Part shown: piece by piece, positions 1 through 5,817 of the stretch | Numbering within the stretch: the stretch's first letter is position 1 | How the letters are laid out: each line of letters starts with the position of its first letter | Origin: an uncultured Methanobrevibacter sp. | Lineage (GTDB): Archaea; Methanobacteriota; Methanobacteria; Methanobacteriales; Methanobacteriaceae | DNA: 9,302 nucleotides | NCBI GenBank assembly: GCA_946611495.1 | Contig: CAMODR010000031.1 | Coordinates: 1-9,302 of the forward strand | Reading direction: 5' to 3' | Made by a program: the position numbers and the translations under genes | Notes under the pieces: generated by a model | Seen by the model: the letters and a program-made list of their open reading frames with translations, nothing else | The model's database searches: none | What the model was told of the DNA's origin: nothing

Positions 1-147
1 ATGGTATTAAAGTTGCTTAGGGACATGCATGATGCTTATAATGTGACTTTAATTATTGTTACTCACGATATTAATGTTGCAAACCTTGCAGAGAGAACCA
101 TTAAGATACAAGACGGTCAAATAATTGAAGATAAGTATAATTATTAA
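1..147 (+). CDS. ABC transporter ATP-binding protein, C-terminal end (partial)
   Basis: The frame is open from the first base to a TAA, giving 48 residues. The conserved end of an ABC ATPase is visible: a run of hydrophobic residues (TLIIV) leads into T-H-D, the H-loop histidine that contacts the ATP gamma-phosphate, followed by NVANLAERTIKIQDGQII. That pattern (THDxxxAxxAxRxIxIxDGxI) is typical of the MacB/LolD/SalX branch, which powers export or membrane-extraction permeases. Walker A, the signature motif and Walker B lie outside the window, so the ATG at base 1 is not taken as the true start. The partner permease and substrate cannot be told from here. The gene ends just before two T8 tracts, and no gene on the same strand follows for over 1.3 kb, so it is probably the last gene of its transcript. 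Confidence 0.85.
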   Translation: MVLKLLRDMHDAYNVTLIIVTHDINVANLAERTIKIQDGQIIEDKYNY

Positions 148-154
148 TTATAGC

Positions 155-187
155 TTATTTTCTAACTTTTTTTTATTATTTTTTTTA
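155..187 (+). terminator. U-tract terminator after the ABC ATPase gene
   Basis: Two T8 tracts (167-174 and 179-186) start 19 bases after the stop codon. Archaeal RNA polymerase terminates at oligo-U tracts without needing a hairpin. No clear stem precedes these tracts. Confidence 0.5.
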
Positions 188-287
188 AATTAATATTTTT
201 AAAATTAGTATTTTTTTAGTTTTTTTAGTTATTCAATTATTTCTTAATTGAATGTTTTAGAGTTTTTTATTTATTAGGCTTTAATTT

Positions 288-325
288 AAATAAAAAAATA
301 AGTAAATAATCCTATGGATTATTTA
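288..325 (-). terminator. Hairpin plus U-tract terminator of the nitroreductase remnant
   Basis: A perfect 10-bp inverted repeat (TAAATAATCC at 303-312, GGATTATTTA at 316-325, 3-nt loop) is followed in minus-strand direction by CTTATTTTTTTA. The outer bases of the stem are the TAA stop of the nitroreductase remnant (323-325). The terminator therefore survived although the gene did not. Confidence 0.6.
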
Positions 326-480
326 ATTAATTTTTAAAATTTCATCTATATCTAATCTAGATGATTCATATGTATTGATCTTGTCATCAGTTTCATATCC
401 TAATGCAATTCCCATAATGATGTCTTCGTCCTCTGGGACTGGAAGATGATCTCTAATGATGTTTTAATATATAAAAACAT
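323..480 (-). pseudogene. Nitroreductase-family remnant (C-terminal 46 codons)
   Basis: Reading 463 down to 323 gives 46 residues ending in a stop. They contain RDHLPVPEDEDIIMGIALGY, the C-terminal motif of FMN-dependent nitroreductases ([VI]R..L.[IV]PEDE......IA[LI]GY), and then a typical short polar end. The rest of the family's roughly 170-200 residues is missing, and an in-frame TAA sits at 464-466. An ATG at 478-480 opens with MFLYIKT, similar to the usual nitroreductase opening (M..[FL].IKTRRS), but it lies in a different frame and runs out of frame into the remnant. This fits an internal deletion that joined the first few codons to the C-terminus. The C-terminal match is clear. The N-terminal match is too short to be more than a suggestion. 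Confidence 0.65.
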
Positions 481-481
481 A

Positions 482-534
482 TTAGTTATTACTAAATTAC
501 CAGTAAGTTTTAACTAACTTATCTCTATTAGTAA
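482..534. repeat. Nested inverted repeats, possible operator of the lost gene
   Basis: Three dyads overlap here. TTAGT-TATT-ACTAA lies at 482-495. TAAGTT (504-509) pairs with AACTTA (516-521) across a 6-nt loop. TTACTAA (489-495) pairs with TTAGTAA (528-534), and the outer and inner dyads are almost concentric (centres 511.5 and 512.5). The block lies immediately upstream, on the minus strand, of the ATG at 478-480 of the nitroreductase remnant, so an operator is a reasonable reading. No regulator is visible in the window. Confidence 0.35.
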
Positions 535-706
535 ATTATCGCGAATAAAATTAAAAATAAAGGGCCTATTTATTTTTATAAATCTTTTATCTTATTAAAA
601 AATAGTTTTATTAAGTTATAATGATTTTAAATAGTTCTAGTAAAATATAAGCATATTTTTTTTAATGATGTATGGCAATAGTTTATTAATTTATTATTTA
701 GTTGAA
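535..706. other. AT-rich spacer without a recognisable gene
   Basis: With the remnant and the nested repeats, this completes the 559-bp gap between the ABC ATPase and Nudix genes. It has scattered stops in all frames and no nitroreductase sequence upstream of the remnant. ATTTATAAAA on the minus strand near 575-585 could be an old TATA box, but nothing supports it further. Confidence 0.5.
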
Positions 707-1144
707 TTATATCTTGAAATTCCTTTTTTCTAAAGTTGATTTTAGAGATCCTGTTAGCATTTCATTATCATAAAGGTCTTTTAGCTCTTCAATTGTTGCC
801 CATTTAAAATCATCATGTTCGTCGCTTATTTGGACCTCTCCACTTATTATTTCAAGATTCATCATTAGTTGAACAGTGTTTATGAACTGATGAGTTCTTC
901 TGCTTGTAAATCTGTCTTCGACAGCCTCAAAAAGACTGACTATATTTACATCAAGGTTGGTTTCCTCTTTCAATTCTCTAATCAGTGCATCATCAAAAAA
1001 CTCTCCAGGGTCAACCTTTCCTCCTGGAAGCTCCCATTTGTGAGGATTATTTCTGCTTTTCGGATGTCTTCTTAAAATGAGTATCTTATTATCCTTTTTA
1101 ACTAATCCTCTTACAGTCAATCCCCAATCCTTTTTATCTGTCAT
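707..1144 (-). CDS. Nudix (MutT-type) hydrolase
   Basis: The protein has 145 residues, the usual length for a single-domain Nudix enzyme. The Nudix box GX5EX7REUXEEXGU is seen at residues 42-64 with G42, E48, R56, E57, E60 and E61 present; the second conserved glycine is N63, a common variation. The glutamates bind Mg2+ and the enzyme hydrolyses a nucleoside diphosphate linked to another group. Before the box lies KWELPGG, preceded by LILRRHPKS, as in MutT/NudF-like sanitising enzymes. The sequence does not settle the substrate (oxidised dNTP, ADP-ribose or other). The ATG has GAGG five bases upstream (complement at 1150-1153). The gene stands alone, divergent from lysA. Its downstream neighbour is the broken nitroreductase. 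Confidence 0.9.
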   Translation of the reverse strand: MTDKKDWGLTVRGLVKKDNKILILRRHPKSRNNPHKWELPGGKVDPGEFFDDALIRELKEETNLDVNIVSLFEAVEDRFTSRRTHQFINTVQLMMNLEIISGEVQISDEHDDFKWATIEELKDLYDNEMLTGSLKSTLEKRNFKI

Positions 1145-1250
1145 TTTTTCCTCTCTTTTTATTAATTTTTTATTATTTCTTATAGATTTTTTATATTTTT
1201 TATCTTTTTTAATTTCATTTTAGTCGGACATTCAAGTTCCTTAATTAATT

Positions 1251-1258
1251 TTATATAA
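1251..1258 (-). promoter_or_regulatory. Candidate TATA box for the Nudix gene
   Basis: TTATATAA is the best TATA-like octamer upstream of the Nudix start, about 107 bases from the ATG. It is palindromic and could also serve the plus strand. In DNA this AT-rich, chance matches are frequent, so this is only a candidate. Confidence 0.2.
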
Positions 1259-1304
1259 TCTTATAAACATATATTTTATTGATAAATCTTATTTTATCAT
1301 TTTA

Positions 1305-1313
1305 TTTATATTT
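1305..1313 (+). promoter_or_regulatory. Candidate TATA box for lysA
   Basis: TTTATATTT lies 174 bases before the lysA ATG. Initiation about 25 bases downstream would start an mRNA near 1330-1338 and put the tandem repeat and the long stem-loop into a leader of about 150 nt. Other AT-rich octamers in the region could also serve. Confidence 0.25.
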
Positions 1314-1336
1314 AATTCACTTAAAGCTAAATAAGA

Positions 1337-1366
1337 TTAAGTAAAATTATCTTAAGTAAAATTATC
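1337..1366 (+). repeat. Perfect 15-bp tandem repeat upstream of lysA
   Basis: TTAAGTAAAATTATC occurs twice in direct abutment (1337-1351 and 1352-1366) with no mismatch. It may be a duplicated regulator site or a replication-slippage product. Its place close to the likely lysA transcription start makes the first worth testing. Confidence 0.8.
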
Positions 1367-1379
1367 AAAATCATATTCC

Positions 1380-1452
1380 TAATTATTCAAATAATTATTG
1401 AATTTTTATTTTTAATTTTGTTTTAAATTTTTAATAATTATTTGAGTAATTA
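1380..1452 (+). repeat. 23-bp inverted repeat in the lysA leader
   Basis: Arms 1380-1402 and 1430-1452 are complementary at 21 of 23 positions, and both exceptions become G-U pairs in RNA, giving an unbroken stem around a 27-nt loop. The right arm ends 22 bases before the GGAGAG ribosome binding site (1475-1480). It could be a leader-RNA structure controlling lysA or a DNA operator. There is no U-tract directly after the right arm, so it does not look like an ordinary terminator. Confidence 0.75.
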
Positions 1453-1486
1453 ATGACTATGATTAAAAGTATTTGGAGAGACAAAT

Positions 1487-2770
1487 ATGGATTTAAATAT
1501 CAAAATAAACGATAAAGGCCATTTAGATATTGGCGGTGCTGATGCATGTGACCTTGTTGAGCAGTATGGCACTCCTATCTATGTAATTGATGAGATGAGA
1601 ATTAGAGACAACTACAACAGATTTTATAACGCTTTCACTAAATATTATCCTAATTTTAAAGTATTCTATGCTTGTAAAGCAAATACAAACATAGCAGTTT
1701 TAAAAATCCTTGAGGAAGAAGGATGCTGCATTGATGCTGTATCTCCTGGAGAAGTTTATATCTGTAAGAAAATGGGATTCTCTGGAGACAGAATACTATT
1801 TACAGGTAACAACATCAGAAATGATGAAATGAGTTTTGTAAATGGTGAAGATGTTATCTTAAACATCGATTCCGTTTCAGCACTTAAAAGATTAGCTGAA
1901 AGCATCGATCCAAAAGGCAAAAAAATCTCATTCAGAGTAAACCCTATGGTAGGTGCTGGTCACCACGGTCACTGTATTACCGGTGGAGAAATGAGTAAAT
2001 TCGGTATTATGGAAACTGAAGCTGTAGAAATCTACAAATTAGCTAAAGAATTAGGATTTGAACCTGTAGGTATGCACTCTCACATCGGTTCTGGTATTCT
2101 TGATCCAGAACCATTCAAATTAGCTATTGAATCTACAATGAACATTGCAGGTAAAGTTCACCAAGAAGCTGGAATTGACTTTGAGTTCATCGACTTTGGT
2201 GGAGGAGTCGGTATTCCATACACTCCTGATGAAGAGTTATTGGATATTGAAAACTTCGCTAAGGAAAATGTTGCTTTATTCAAAGAAAAACTAGAAGAGT
2301 TTGATATGGGAGAACCTACCTTATTCCTTGAACCTGGAAGATACATTGTAGGGGACGCTTCTGTAATTCTTGTAGAAGTAAACAGCGTAAAGGAAAGCTA
2401 CAGAAAATTCATTGGTGTAGATGCAGGATTCAACACCTTGCTCAGACCAGCAATGTATGATTCATACCATCACATAGTTGTTGCAAACAAGATGAATGAA
2501 GAGCCTACTCAAGAAGTTGATGTTGCAGGAAACGTCTGTGAATCTGGAGACTTATTTGCAAGAGACAGACCTCTTCCAGACATTGAGGAAGGAGACATCT
2601 TGGCAATATTGAATGCAGGTGCATACGGTTACACTATGGCTTCTAATTATAATTCAAGACCACTCCCTGCTGAAATTCTTGTTAAAGATGGCGAATCATT
2701 TGTTATTCGTGAAGCACAAACTTATGATGACATATTTGAAAAACAATCTGTTCCTGACCACTTAAAATAG
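1487..2770 (+). CDS. lysA: Diaminopimelate decarboxylase
   Basis: This PLP enzyme of fold type III decarboxylates meso-diaminopimelate to L-lysine, the last step of the pathway. At 427 residues it has full family length. The N-terminal barrel carries YACKAN with K64 as the PLP Schiff-base lysine, HSHIGSG at 197-203, the phosphate-binding GGG at 238-240, and EPGR at 282-285. The C-terminal beta domain has CESGD at 351-355, with the active-site cysteine donated across the dimer, and GAYG at 378-381 with Y380. The ATG has GGAGAG six bases upstream. dapF follows after 65 bp without a T-rich terminator, so the two are probably co-transcribed. In a pseudomurein-walled methanogen, lysine serves protein synthesis and also the wall peptide. 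The leader holds a long inverted repeat and a tandem repeat that may regulate it. Confidence 0.97.
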   Translation: MDLNIKINDKGHLDIGGADACDLVEQYGTPIYVIDEMRIRDNYNRFYNAFTKYYPNFKVFYACKANTNIAVLKILEEEGCCIDAVSPGEVYICKKMGFSGDRILFTGNNIRNDEMSFVNGEDVILNIDSVSALKRLAESIDPKGKKISFRVNPMVGAGHHGHCITGGEMSKFGIMETEAVEIYKLAKELGFEPVGMHSHIGSGILDPEPFKLAIESTMNIAGKVHQEAGIDFEFIDFGGGVGIPYTPDEELLDIENFAKENVALFKEKLEEFDMGEPTLFLEPGRYIVGDASVILVEVNSVKESYRKFIGVDAGFNTLLRPAMYDSYHHIVVANKMNEEPTQEVDVAGNVCESGDLFARDRPLPDIEEGDILAILNAGAYGYTMASNYNSRPLPAEILVKDGESFVIREAQTYDDIFEKQSVPDHLK

Positions 2771-2835
2771 GTCTGGAAATTTATTTTAACTACTTAATAA
2801 GCATTTGACTAAAAAATTCTATCAAAGGTGATAAA

Positions 2836-3699
2836 ATGGTAGATTTAAAAGGTTTAAAATTCTCAAAAATGCATGGAATTGGTAATGATTTCCCTATAAT
2901 TGATGAAAGTAAAGGAGAAGTAATTCCAGAAGCAGATAAGGCTGAAGCTTGTAGAATATTATGTCACAGAAACTTTGGTGTAGGTGGAGATGGAGTATTG
3001 TTCGTTGTCCCATCTGATGTGGCAGACATTGGATACAGAATGTTTAATCCAGATGGATCTGAAGCTGAAATGTGTGGAAACGGTATTCGTTGCTTTGGAG
3101 ATTTTGTCTACAGAAATAAAATCGTAGAAAAGGAAACAATGACTGTTGAAACCAAATCTGGTATCAAAACAATTGAAATCACTGTTGAAGATGGCGAACC
3201 AGTCTTATTTAAAGTTAATATGGGCAAATCCACTTTCAAATCAGAGAAAATACCTATGATTGCAGATGAAGAGGAGTTTGTGGATGGTGACCTTGAAGTG
3301 ATTGACACTACTTTTAAGGCAACTTGCGTTAATGTAGGAAACCCTCATGCGATTCTCTTTGTAGATGATGTTGATGCAATAGACATTGATAAGTATGGTC
3401 CAGCTATTGAATGCCATGAAGTATTCCCAGAAAAGATCAATGTTCATTTTGTTGAGGTTATCAGCAAAAATGAAGGAAAAATGAGAACTTGGGAACGTGG
3501 GGCTGGAGTTACCCTTGCATGTGGTACTGGAGCTACTTCAACAGCTCTTGCTGGTGTAAAATTAGGTCTTTTTGATAATAATGTCCTTCTTCACTTGCCT
3601 GGTGGAGACCTTGAGTTTGAAGTCTATGAAGAAGATGGAGAGCTTGGTGCATTCATGAAAGGCCCTGCAGCATTAGTGTTCAATGCTGAAATTCAATAA
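2836..3699 (+). CDS. dapF: Diaminopimelate epimerase
   Basis: DapF converts LL-diaminopimelate to the meso form, the substrate of LysA encoded just upstream. It is a cofactor-free two-cysteine racemase of 287 residues, full length for the family. MHGIGNDF (12-19) and NFGVGGDG (47-53 region) open the N-terminal half. C80 in MCGNG and C229 in ACGTGA are the two catalytic cysteines, each in the expected P-loop-like motif. N168-P-H (GNPH) and E220-R221 (ERGAG) are the other substrate-binding positions. The ATG is preceded by AAGGTGAT with three intervening bases, a typical methanogen ribosome binding site. With lysA it completes the last two steps of the pathway. The earlier dap genes are not in the window. 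Confidence 0.97.
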   Translation: MVDLKGLKFSKMHGIGNDFPIIDESKGEVIPEADKAEACRILCHRNFGVGGDGVLFVVPSDVADIGYRMFNPDGSEAEMCGNGIRCFGDFVYRNKIVEKETMTVETKSGIKTIEITVEDGEPVLFKVNMGKSTFKSEKIPMIADEEEFVDGDLEVIDTTFKATCVNVGNPHAILFVDDVDAIDIDKYGPAIECHEVFPEKINVHFVEVISKNEGKMRTWERGAGVTLACGTGATSTALAGVKLGLFDNNVLLHLPGGDLEFEVYEEDGELGAFMKGPAALVFNAEIQ

Positions 3700-3703
3700 T
3701 TTT

Positions 3704-3785
3704 CTTATTTTTTAAAATAAGTTTATATTTTCTATTTTTTTATTTTTATTTATTTTTCATTTTTAATTTTTATATCTTTTTTTAT
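3704..3785 (+). terminator. Terminator of the lysA-dapF transcript
   Basis: An 8-bp perfect inverted repeat (CTTATTTT at 3704-3711, AAAATAAG at 3714-3721) starts four bases after the dapF stop. It is followed by about 60 bases made almost wholly of T with a few A, including T7 at 3735-3741. The U-tracts alone would suffice for archaeal termination. The stem is weak in energy. Confidence 0.6.
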
Positions 3786-3859
3786 TAATTTTCTCATTAT
3801 TTTTTAATTATTTCTCACTATTCCTATTTTGATTTTGAATTTATAAAAATAGGGAATGA

Positions 3860-3867
3860 TTTATATA
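3860..3867 (+). promoter_or_regulatory. TATA box facing the small-peptide cassette
   Basis: TTTATATA is a full match to the methanogen TATA consensus, set in a locally less AT-rich context (AGGGAATGA before, GTATGGGATGG after). Initiation about 25 bases downstream would start near 3890, at the edge of the bidirectional terminator, and would give RNA antisense to the 3' end of the minus-strand peptide gene. No plus-strand reading frame follows it. Confidence 0.35.
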
Positions 3868-3884
3868 GTATGGGATGGAAAAAT

Positions 3885-3923
3885 AAAATTAAGCAGAGAG
3901 ATTTACTCTCTCCACTTAATTTT
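3885..3923 (-). terminator. Strong hairpin terminator of the small-peptide gene
   Basis: The stem has two parts: AAAATTAAG (3885-3893) with CTTAATTTT (3915-3923), and AGAGAG (3895-3900) with CTCTCT (3906-3911), around an ATTTA loop with a small internal bulge. In minus-strand direction it is followed by TTTTATTTTT. The TAA of the peptide gene (3903-3905) lies in the loop. It is nearly symmetric, so it could also stop plus-strand RNA. Confidence 0.6.
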
Positions 3924-4001
3924 TAGATACAAACTAATTATGCTTGAAATCATCATGATTAAAGTCATAATAGTTTGTATCATCCAAACCGCTATATTCA
4001 T
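3903..4001 (-). CDS. Possible 32-residue single-helix membrane peptide
   Basis: No family is recognised. The frame encodes 32 residues: MNIAVWMIQ, then about 17 mostly hydrophobic residues (TIMTLIMMISSIISLYL), then a basic-aromatic tail KIKWRE. This is the plan of a short single-pass membrane peptide with the tail in the cytoplasm. For it: AGGGGTG stands directly before the ATG, a TATA-like AGTTTATAAT lies about 30 bases upstream, an in-frame stop lies just upstream so it is not part of a longer gene, and a strong terminator hairpin sits on its stop codon. Against it: the ribosome binding site is unusually close to the ATG, chance frames in T-rich DNA are often hydrophobic, and most of the frame lies in a near-palindrome, as in a structured RNA. 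A non-coding RNA on either strand is the main alternative. Confidence 0.35.
   Translation of the reverse strand: MNIAVWMIQTIMTLIMMISSIISLYLKIKWRE
3926..3981. repeat. 56-nt near-palindrome within the small cassette
   Basis: GATACAAACTAATTATG (3926-3942) pairs with CATAATAGTTTGTATC (3966-3981) with a single bulged base. Inside, CTT (3943-3945) can pair with AAG (3962-3964) and AATCAT (3948-3953) with ATGATT (3955-3960), so nearly the whole segment folds on itself. On either strand the RNA would be a long hairpin. It lies almost entirely inside the possible peptide frame. Confidence 0.8.
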
Positions 4002-4029
4002 CACCCCTGCAGAGTTTTAGGATTTCTCC

Positions 4030-4039
4030 ATTATAAACT
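4030..4039 (-). promoter_or_regulatory. Candidate TATA box for the small-peptide gene
   Basis: On the minus strand this reads AGTTTATAAT, about 30 bases before the ATG at 4001. Initiation about 25 bases downstream would leave a very short leader starting near the AGGGGTG. A second candidate, GAATTTATAAG, lies about 40 bases further upstream. Confidence 0.3.
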
Positions 4040-4337
4040 TGCTGCAATACTTATTATGATTTTAATTACTTATAAATTCATTTAGAGAGCATTTGATAAG
4101 TAATATTATTATATTCTAGTTAATCAAGTTCTATTTTAATTTTAGGGTTCAATTATTTCTTTTTTGGTTTACTATGTATTGCATATGGTTAACTAATAGA
4201 ACTTTTTTTTACTTCAAAAATATATAAAAAATTAGTTTGTGAGTATAGTGATATTAAACAAAAATTTATAAAATTAGTTTGAGTTATGCTGGGTTAATCA
4301 AAAAATATAAATGAAAATTAGCTTTTTATATGGTTGC
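4040..4337. other. AT-rich spacer with a short direct repeat, no gene seen
   Basis: Stops are dense in all frames. The motif TATA followed by A-rich sequence and ATTAGTTTG occurs twice (about 4223-4239 and 4267-4281), spaced about 43 bases apart. Whether these are promoter-like elements or chance in AT-rich DNA is not clear. The end near 4337 receives the 3' end of the minus-strand Fe-S protein gene. Its U-rich downstream sequence (TATATTTTTTG on the minus strand) may terminate that transcript. Confidence 0.4.
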
Positions 4338-5066
4338 CTATAAATCTTTTATCAATTCCCTTTCTGTTTTTATTCCAAGGTATTCTTTAGTGTAAGGACA
4401 AGCAAGCCCACATTTAGCGCATAGGCTTTTTCCATTTGTTCTTTTCATTTCTTTCTTTATAAATTCAAAGCAGGTCTCTGCATCAAAGTATTCTTCCCTT
4501 TTTCTTCTTGAATTCCATTTTACTTCATTTATTGCATCAACAGGACAAGCATCTTGACAATCTGTACAGTCATCACACTTAGAATCATCTATGGGAGTTC
4601 CAACTTTTATAGGCATGTCTGTAAGAATTGTTGATAATCTAAGAGCTGCTCCATATTTTGGACTGATAAGAAGTGCACATCTTCCAATCCATCCAAGACC
4701 TGATCTTGTTCCAGTTGTCTTATGTGGAATCTTGCTTGCAAGATTCTTAAAGTCCTTAGCAACTCGCTCACGAGACATTGCCAAAGCATTATAATTCATA
4801 TTGCTCTTAATGTATTCCTCTCCTTCAAGAACAATGTCATTTAACTTCAATGCCACATTCTTCATGTTTTCCACATATAGTGACTGGTCATCTGTATAAA
4901 TGGTTTTTAATGCTTCCTTTTCAATTGGAATTCCAATAAGAATACTGTTTGGGTACTCTTTAGGAACATTCTTAATATTTTCAAGGCTAGCAAAACCTAC
5001 TATTTCCGCTCCTCTTGACTTGAGAAACTCTTCTATTTCCATTGAATTTTTCTCTTCAATATTCAT
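4338..5066 (-). CDS. QueG-like double [4Fe-4S] cluster protein
   Basis: The C-terminal half carries C164-x2-C-x2-C-x3-C-P (CDDCTDCQDACP), then C199, then C216-x2-C-x3-C-P (CAKCGLACP): eight cysteines for two [4Fe-4S] clusters. Before them, TRSGLGWIGRCALLISPKYG (120-139) and LRLSTILTDMPI closely resemble the RAGLGWIGKN..L..EYGS..FLG.ILTD signature of epoxyqueuosine reductase QueG and the related reductive-dehalogenase fold. At 242 residues it is far shorter than bacterial QueG (over 300) and lacks a C-terminal extension. Archaea normally make archaeosine rather than queuosine, so the queuosine step is doubtful. A corrinoid-dependent or electron-transfer reductase role is more cautious. The ATG has AAGGGG four bases upstream (complement around 5071-5076). 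The upstream gene ends about 100 bp away, so it probably has its own promoter. Confidence 0.8.
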   Translation of the reverse strand: MNIEEKNSMEIEEFLKSRGAEIVGFASLENIKNVPKEYPNSILIGIPIEKEALKTIYTDDQSLYVENMKNVALKLNDIVLEGEEYIKSNMNYNALAMSRERVAKDFKNLASKIPHKTTGTRSGLGWIGRCALLISPKYGAALRLSTILTDMPIKVGTPIDDSKCDDCTDCQDACPVDAINEVKWNSRRKREEYFDAETCFEFIKKEMKRTNGKSLCAKCGLACPYTKEYLGIKTERELIKDL

Positions 5067-5168
5067 AATACCCCTTGTTTATTTTAGTTTTGCTAGATTG
5101 TATAAATGTATGATTTTTATATCCTTAAATTTATTCTTTACATAGTTTATTATTATGTTAGGGGAATT

Positions 5169-5789
5169 CTATTTTAAAGCATTTAGGTCTGATTTTTCAT
5201 ATTTATTATGTCCTTTAATGCTTTTTTTATAATTCCAACATATTATGGCGTCCTCAAGTTTTTTATCCTTATTATCTTCAAAGAAATCCCTAATGTATTG
5301 ATTATATTGGAATTGATTGCCAATTTTGGTTTTTTCCTTAGATTCTTGAATTTCATAATATGCATCAATGGCATCTTTATATGTCTTATCTGGATTGGAC
5401 TTTAACCATTTTTGGAATTTTACTTTAAATTTAAATCCTTTTCCAATTTTACTTTCAAAGAATTCTCTTTTATCTTCGCTGCATTTGAAGTTTTCACCTA
5501 AAGTGGAATTTAATGTGATCTCTTTAGAAATTGTCTCTTTGTTTAAATTTGTCTTAGAATATTTATTTTTATTTTCAATAGTTTTTGAATGGTCTAATGA
5601 TTTTCCAGTATCTAAATAGTAAATAATCCTTTCTTCTAGCTGATTTTTATTTCCACTAACTTTCAACCCTTCTTTTTTACAAAAATCCTTTAATTCTTCT
5701 TTTAAAAAATAATATTCTCTGAAGTCTTCACTTTTCAGGTCTTTTGTAAGGGTTGGTCTTTCAGTGGTGTGTGTTGTGTTTTTTGGCAT
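5169..5789 (-). CDS. SAP domain and DUF6434-like protein
   Basis: I chose the ATG at 5789 (206 residues) because GAGG lies five bases before it. The longer frame from 5834 has no such site and would overlap the preceding gene. After RPTLTKDL (about 11-18), residues 26-60 (LKEELKDFCKKEGLKVSGNK, then LEERI) match a SAP motif, a short helical DNA/RNA-binding fold. Residues about 91-157 contain REFFESKIGKGFKFKVKFQK and WLKSNPDKTYKDAI, the pattern of DUF6434 found next to SAP in many bacterial proteins. A second, diverged copy of F.....F...N.DK...DAI appears at about 160-191. The protein is very basic with no signal or membrane segment. It is the third gene of the ksgA transcript, 28 bp after the methyltransferase. 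Its function is unknown. A bacterial origin is possible. Confidence 0.75.
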   Translation of the reverse strand: MPKNTTHTTERPTLTKDLKSEDFREYYFLKEELKDFCKKEGLKVSGNKNQLEERIIYYLDTGKSLDHSKTIENKNKYSKTNLNKETISKEITLNSTLGENFKCSEDKREFFESKIGKGFKFKVKFQKWLKSNPDKTYKDAIDAYYEIQESKEKTKIGNQFQYNQYIRDFFEDNKDKKLEDAIICWNYKKSIKGHNKYEKSDLNALK

Positions 5790-5817
5790 TTTATCCTCGC
5801 AAAAATTATAATTGCTC

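Larger units (their letters stand above)
1145..1486. other. Divergent intergenic region between the Nudix gene and lysA
   Basis: This 342-bp stretch is extremely AT-rich and has no plausible small gene. It must hold the promoters of both divergent genes. Candidate TATA boxes, a 15-bp tandem repeat and a long inverted repeat inside it are listed separately. Confidence 0.7.

Noticed and set aside
1487..3699. Antisense and alternate-frame open stretches within lysA, dapF and other genes
   Set aside because: They lie opposite clearly conserved proteins and have no ribosome binding sites or recognisable domains.
3926..3981. ATGATGA on the minus strand as a C box of a C/D guide RNA
   Set aside because: No CUGA D box or second C'/D' pair at suitable spacing was seen; the motif is part of the inner palindrome.
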